In this document: positions 15,139 through 17,484 of the stretch, in pieces
Layout: each line of letters starts with the position of its first letter
Numbering within the stretch: position 1 is the stretch's first letter
NCBI GenBank assembly: GCA_947303755.1
Contig: CAMYZF010000020.1
Location: 1-17,484, forward strand
From: an uncultured Erysipelotrichaceae bacterium
GTDB taxonomy: Bacteria; Bacillota_I; Bacilli_A; RFN20; CAG-826
Reading direction: 5' to 3'
Length of the DNA stretch: 17,484 nt
Made by a program: the position numbers and the translations under genes
The notes under the pieces: generated by a model
The model's database searches: none
What the model saw: only the letters and a program-made list of their open reading frames with translations
What the model was told of the DNA's origin: nothing

Positions 15139-15226
15139 TTGTCTTAATGTAATGACGTTAATAGTAAATTGTTATGAGTGAAATGACATTAATAGTTTCA
15201 GTGAAATGACATTACACTATGTGTAG
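15139..15226. repeat. Right copy of cassette-flanking repeat, with internal duplication
   Basis: Same orientation as the left copy, 1.1 kb away. It is about 31 bp longer because AGTGAAATGACATTA occurs twice (15177-15191 and 15200-15214). TACAC-TAT-GTGTA (15213-15225) is intact; the other two hairpins each have one altered pair. Confidence 0.85.
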
Positions 15227-15320
15227 AGTTAGATCAATTTAAACTGCGTTTCAAATAACTTATCTTATGTACAGCGTTTATATTGAGAAAAAATAATTTG
15301 AGTCTACTACAACCCTATAG

Positions 15321-15935
15321 TTAGTATCTCTCTTCTTCTGATATTGGGCAAAAATACATTGCTTTATCGTTTAATTCTTCGATATCAACAGGATCATCAA
15401 AATCTGAATATTTCTTAATATCAAAATTCCAAGGTTTATATATTCCTCTTTCTTCATCTTCTCCGTCGAAGTCTTTATCTATCTCACCTTCTAAATAAGC
15501 ATATAAGGATCTTATATTATCTTCCCAAATGCCCATGCCTTTTGCATCCAGCACAAAACCAGTTGGAATATCTTCATCATCTTCAAATTCTTTTATCACG
15601 ATGGTTTTATATATTTTGCAATCAAAATCCCAGCCATCACCAGTGTCGTATTCGAAAACAAAGTGTTCTGGTAGGTCTTTAATTGTTTTATCTTTAAATG
15701 TTTCATTAATCCTGTTGCCCATATAATTCCATTCATCTACCCACGATGAAGGGAGAAGGGATTTATCTTTTAATCTATATAAGAAAAAATGCTCTAATGT
15801 GCCACCAAAGATATCGACAATTAATTCTCCTAGCTCACCAAGATTGATATCCTCTCTCACTAAAAACGTGCGATAAAATCTTCCCTTTGCAGCGTATTTG
15901 AAATCTGCTCTGATTTTGAAATATCTAATTTCCAT
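15321..15935 (-). CDS. Plasmid pRiA4b ORF-3-like family protein
   Basis: 204-residue cytoplasmic protein. The family core is visible: N-terminal strand ending YRTFLV, the helix NLGELGELIVDIFG, and the hallmark FEYDTGDGWDFDCKI (around 93-107), which corresponds to the YDFGDGW-type motif. The acidic C-terminal half (about 145-200) is common in the family. Its biochemical role is unknown; members are frequent on mobile elements and in accessory regions. An SD site (GGAGGT) lies about 12 nt before the ATG, inside the end of the upstream HTH fragment, whose stop overlaps the start by 11 bp. The two were once, or still are, co-translated. Confidence 0.78.
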   Translation of the reverse strand: MEIRYFKIRADFKYAAKGRFYRTFLVREDINLGELGELIVDIFGGTLEHFFLYRLKDKSLLPSSWVDEWNYMGNRINETFKDKTIKDLPEHFVFEYDTGDGWDFDCKIYKTIVIKEFEDDEDIPTGFVLDAKGMGIWEDNIRSLYAYLEGEIDKDFDGEDEERGIYKPWNFDIKKYSDFDDPVDIEELNDKAMYFCPISEEERY

Positions 15936-16164
15936 AATCGCTCAATAACCTCCAATATCCGGTTTTATTAGAACCAACTCTTTCAATTATTCCTTTTTCC
16001 TTTAGATTTGACAAATATGTTTGCACACTTCTAAATCGAATATTTAAAGAAATAGATAAATCTTTTGCTGAAGCACCAGGATTTACTTTGATGGCATTTA
16101 ATATTGCATTTTCGTTTTCATTTAAGCCAGTATCTACGCCACTTATTGCGCCACTTATTGCGCC
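15925..16164 (-). pseudogene. 3' remnant of AlbA_2/Schlafen-like winged-helix regulator
   Basis: The frame reads GAISGAISGVDTGLNENE, then a winged-helix segment (AILNAIKVNPGASAKDL, FRSVQTYLSNLKEKGIIERV) and GSNKTGYWRLLSDYGN. This is the characteristic C-terminus of COG2865 proteins, where a GGVSGG-type linker joins the N-terminal AlbA_2 domain to the HTH. Here the frame begins in the linker: an in-frame TAA (16173-16171) lies just upstream, and no ATG, GTG or TTG occurs before the middle of the HTH. About 300 or more N-terminal residues are missing, hence the remnant call. A -10-like TATAATATAAT (16175-16165) abuts it, so it may still be transcribed with the next gene. Confidence 0.7.
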
Positions 16165-16167
16165 ATT
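16137..16167. repeat. 12-bp tandem repeat in the HTH remnant linker
   Basis: The unit GCGCCACTTATT occurs twice, then breaks off as GCGCCATTAT. It encodes GAIS units on the minus strand. Such linker repeats are common in this family and are prone to slippage. Confidence 0.8.
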
Positions 16168-16194
16168 ATATTATACACACATGTCCAAAATATC

Positions 16195-16222
16195 AAAAAA
16201 ATCCTTGATTTAATCAAGGATT
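16195..16222 (-). terminator. Intrinsic terminator after the AAA ATPase
   Basis: AATCCTTGAT (16200-16209) and ATCAAGGATT (16213-16222) form a perfect 10-bp stem with a 3-nt loop, followed by a T run on the minus strand. Confidence 0.88.
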
Positions 16223-16241
16223 GTAAATAATCTGTCTTTTG

Positions 16242-16288
16242 CCTACACGACCAATGCATTGATTTTATAATTCCCTACACGACCAATG
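16242..16288. repeat. Pair of 15-bp direct repeats, 32-bp period
   Basis: CCTACACGACCAATG occurs at 16242-16256 and 16274-16288. The first copy leads into the palindrome CAATGCATTG. The second leads into the dyad GACCAA-TGTATGG-TTGGTC (16281-16299). The pair lies between the ATPase stop and its terminator, so both copies are in the 3' untranslated region. Confidence 0.8.
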
Positions 16289-16317
16289 TATGGTTGGTCT
16301 ATACAAAGATGAATTTC

Positions 16318-17484
16318 TTATTGTTTTTCTAACCATTCACCGATATCAATGATTCTGATGCCTTCATATTGACTCTCTGGATGTTTGGTTCTAGCAATTA
16401 CCATTTTTGGATAAGCATCTTTTATGGAAAGAAGAGGAGTGACTTCTCTTTTAAAAGTCTCTTCTCTGGAAATATCATCACTAACTTGAATGTAATATTT
16501 ATAGCCATCTTTCATAGCCACAAAATCAATTTCTTTCTCGTAAAGCACTCCAACATAAACTTCATATCCCCTTCTAAGAAGTTCGATAGCAACTATATTT
16601 TCATAGAGCCTTCCGTAATCAATGTTTTTTGTGCCAATATTTGCAAACCTAAAAGAAAGATCTGCTAAATAATATTTCTTATCAGATTCTAAATATTTGT
16701 TTCCTCTTATGTCATATCTAGTAAATGGATAAAACAAGAAAGATTTGCATAGATAGTCAATATAAGAGCCAACAGTTTTGTGGTTAGTTTGATATGATTT
16801 TGAAGTTAATACATTTGAAACATTTCGAATGGATGTTTTATTTCCGATATTATCCATTAGATAATCAGCAATCATCAATAATAGTTGCTCATTTTCGACC
16901 TTAAATCTTGTGACAATATCTTTTGAAATTGTTTTTTTATAGATTCCGTTGATATATTGATAAGCATTGTTTTGATTTTTATAAAGATAAGAACCAGACA
17001 TACCGCCTTTTCTAACATATTCATCAAACGAATCAATCGGGTTTTGATTGTTAAAATAAATATTAAATTCTCTAAAAGAGAATGGATACATTTTTAAATC
17101 AAAATATCGACCGCCAAACAATGTTGCTAAATCGCTTGATAACATAAAGGCATTAGAACCAGAAAGATAGATATCAAATCTTTCTTCTTCATATAGACTA
17201 TTAATCACTCTTTCAAATCCAACGCATTGTTGGACTTCATCAATTATCAAGTAATTTGTTATCCCATTAACATACGCTTTATCGATATAACGATATAATC
17301 TATCCGGATTTAACAATGCTTCAAATTTCTTGAGATTTAATTTTATCCGAATGACATTTTTAGGTTCTTTGTCTGAAATTAAATAATCATAAAAAGCATC
17401 TAGAAGTTTTGATTTTCCACTTCGCCTAACACCAGTAATAATTTTGATGTCAGGAACGTCCTTAACATTAATTAAGTTTTCTAA
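16318..17484 (-). CDS. AAA_14/DUF4143 ATPase (5' end beyond window)
   Basis: Reads in from the right edge with 388 codons plus a stop and no start in the window; the TTG at 17316 is internal, because family sequence continues upstream of it. The N-terminal AAA_14 domain has Walker A GVRRSGKS (from about residue 18 of the visible part), Walker B YLIIDEVQQ and sensor LSGSNAFML. The C-terminal DUF4143 nuclease-fold-like domain has LYENIVAIELLRRGYEV and EIDFVAMKDGYKYYIQVS, in which E..D..A and the QVS strand resemble a PD-(D/E)XK core. Such ATPases are common in Bacillota and archaea, often near accessory DNA. Their role is unclear; defence or DNA transactions have been suggested. Confidence 0.88.
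   Translation of the reverse strand, partial: LENLINVKDVPDIKIITGVRRSGKSKLLDAFYDYLISDKEPKNVIRIKLNLKKFEALLNPDRLYRYIDKAYVNGITNYLIIDEVQQCVGFERVINSLYEEERFDIYLSGSNAFMLSSDLATLFGGRYFDLKMYPFSFREFNIYFNNQNPIDSFDEYVRKGGMSGSYLYKNQNNAYQYINGIYKKTISKDIVTRFKVENEQLLLMIADYLMDNIGNKTSIRNVSNVLTSKSYQTNHKTVGSYIDYLCKSFLFYPFTRYDIRGNKYLESDKKYYLADLSFRFANIGTKNIDYGRLYENIVAIELLRRGYEVYVGVLYEKEIDFVAMKDGYKYYIQVSDDISREETFKREVTPLLSIKDAYPKMVIARTKHPESQYEGIRIIDIGEWLEKQ

Larger units (their letters stand above)
14956..15320. other. Gene-free interval upstream of the chimeric gene
   Basis: It holds the promoter, the dyad at 15028-15040, a terminator facing left, and the right flanking repeat. Bases 15231-15320 show nothing recognisable. 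Confidence 0.6.

Noticed and set aside
14012..15226. Integron attC sites
   Set aside because: No GTTRRRY/RYYYAAC core pair in the correct places and no integrase in the window; the repeats are reported without this name.
16137..16288. CRISPR array
   Set aside because: Only two copies of the 15-bp repeat, a 17-bp gap, a coding tandem repeat nearby and no cas genes.
17314..17316. TTG start for the AAA ATPase
   Set aside because: The same frame continues upstream with a clear Walker A motif to the window edge, so the gene is 5'-partial.

Overview
The window is a low-GC bacterial chromosome segment. TAA and TGA both end genes (for example at 8503-8505 and 6339-6341), so UGA is a stop and this is not a Mycoplasma-type code. 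The long PotA-type ATPase, lipobox lipoproteins, an InlB-type secreted protein, Shine-Dalgarno (SD) sites of the AAGGAG type and AT-rich sequence suggest an uncultured Bacilli lineage (Bacillota) close to Mollicutes relatives. That placement is inference; no rRNA or marker gene is present.

Layout. (1) 1-1480, minus: potA, polyamine ABC transporter ATPase, running off the left edge, with its own promoter. (2) 1698-2777, plus: lipoprotein with two thioredoxin-like folds. It ends at a bidirectional terminator shared with (3). (3) 7484 to 2805, minus: a compact five-gene operon in the order DUF1624-type membrane acyltransferase, AMP-forming acyl ligase, 42-residue zinc ribbon, MtaD-like amidohydrolase, SHOCT membrane protein. 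(4) 7570-9572, plus: an alpha/beta hydrolase and a SAM methyltransferase joined by an ATGA overlap. They diverge from operon 3 across only 85 bp and meet pepT tail to tail with no gap. (5) 12276 to 9573, minus: an M6-like metalloprotease lipoprotein followed by peptidase T, a plausible extracellular protein to peptide to amino acid route. (6) 12410-15226: two secreted beta-rich proteins. The second (14323-14955) has an AT-rich signal-peptide end and a GC-rich body and terminator. It lies between two direct repeats, one of which holds three adjacent hairpins. (7) 15321-16317, minus: a pRiA4b ORF-3-like gene and, overlapping its start, the 3' remnant of an AlbA_2/Schlafen-like regulator. (8) 16318-17484, minus: an AAA_14/DUF4143 ATPase running off the right edge.

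Several promoter-proximal genes (1698, 7484, 7570, 12276) have a -10 box 6-9 nt before the start codon and no SD site, whereas operon-internal genes mostly carry SD sites or ATGA overlaps. Leaderless initiation at the heads of transcription units is therefore likely. The most unusual part is 13.9-15.3 kb: a compositionally foreign, repeat-bracketed secreted-protein unit that looks like an exchangeable surface or secretome cassette.
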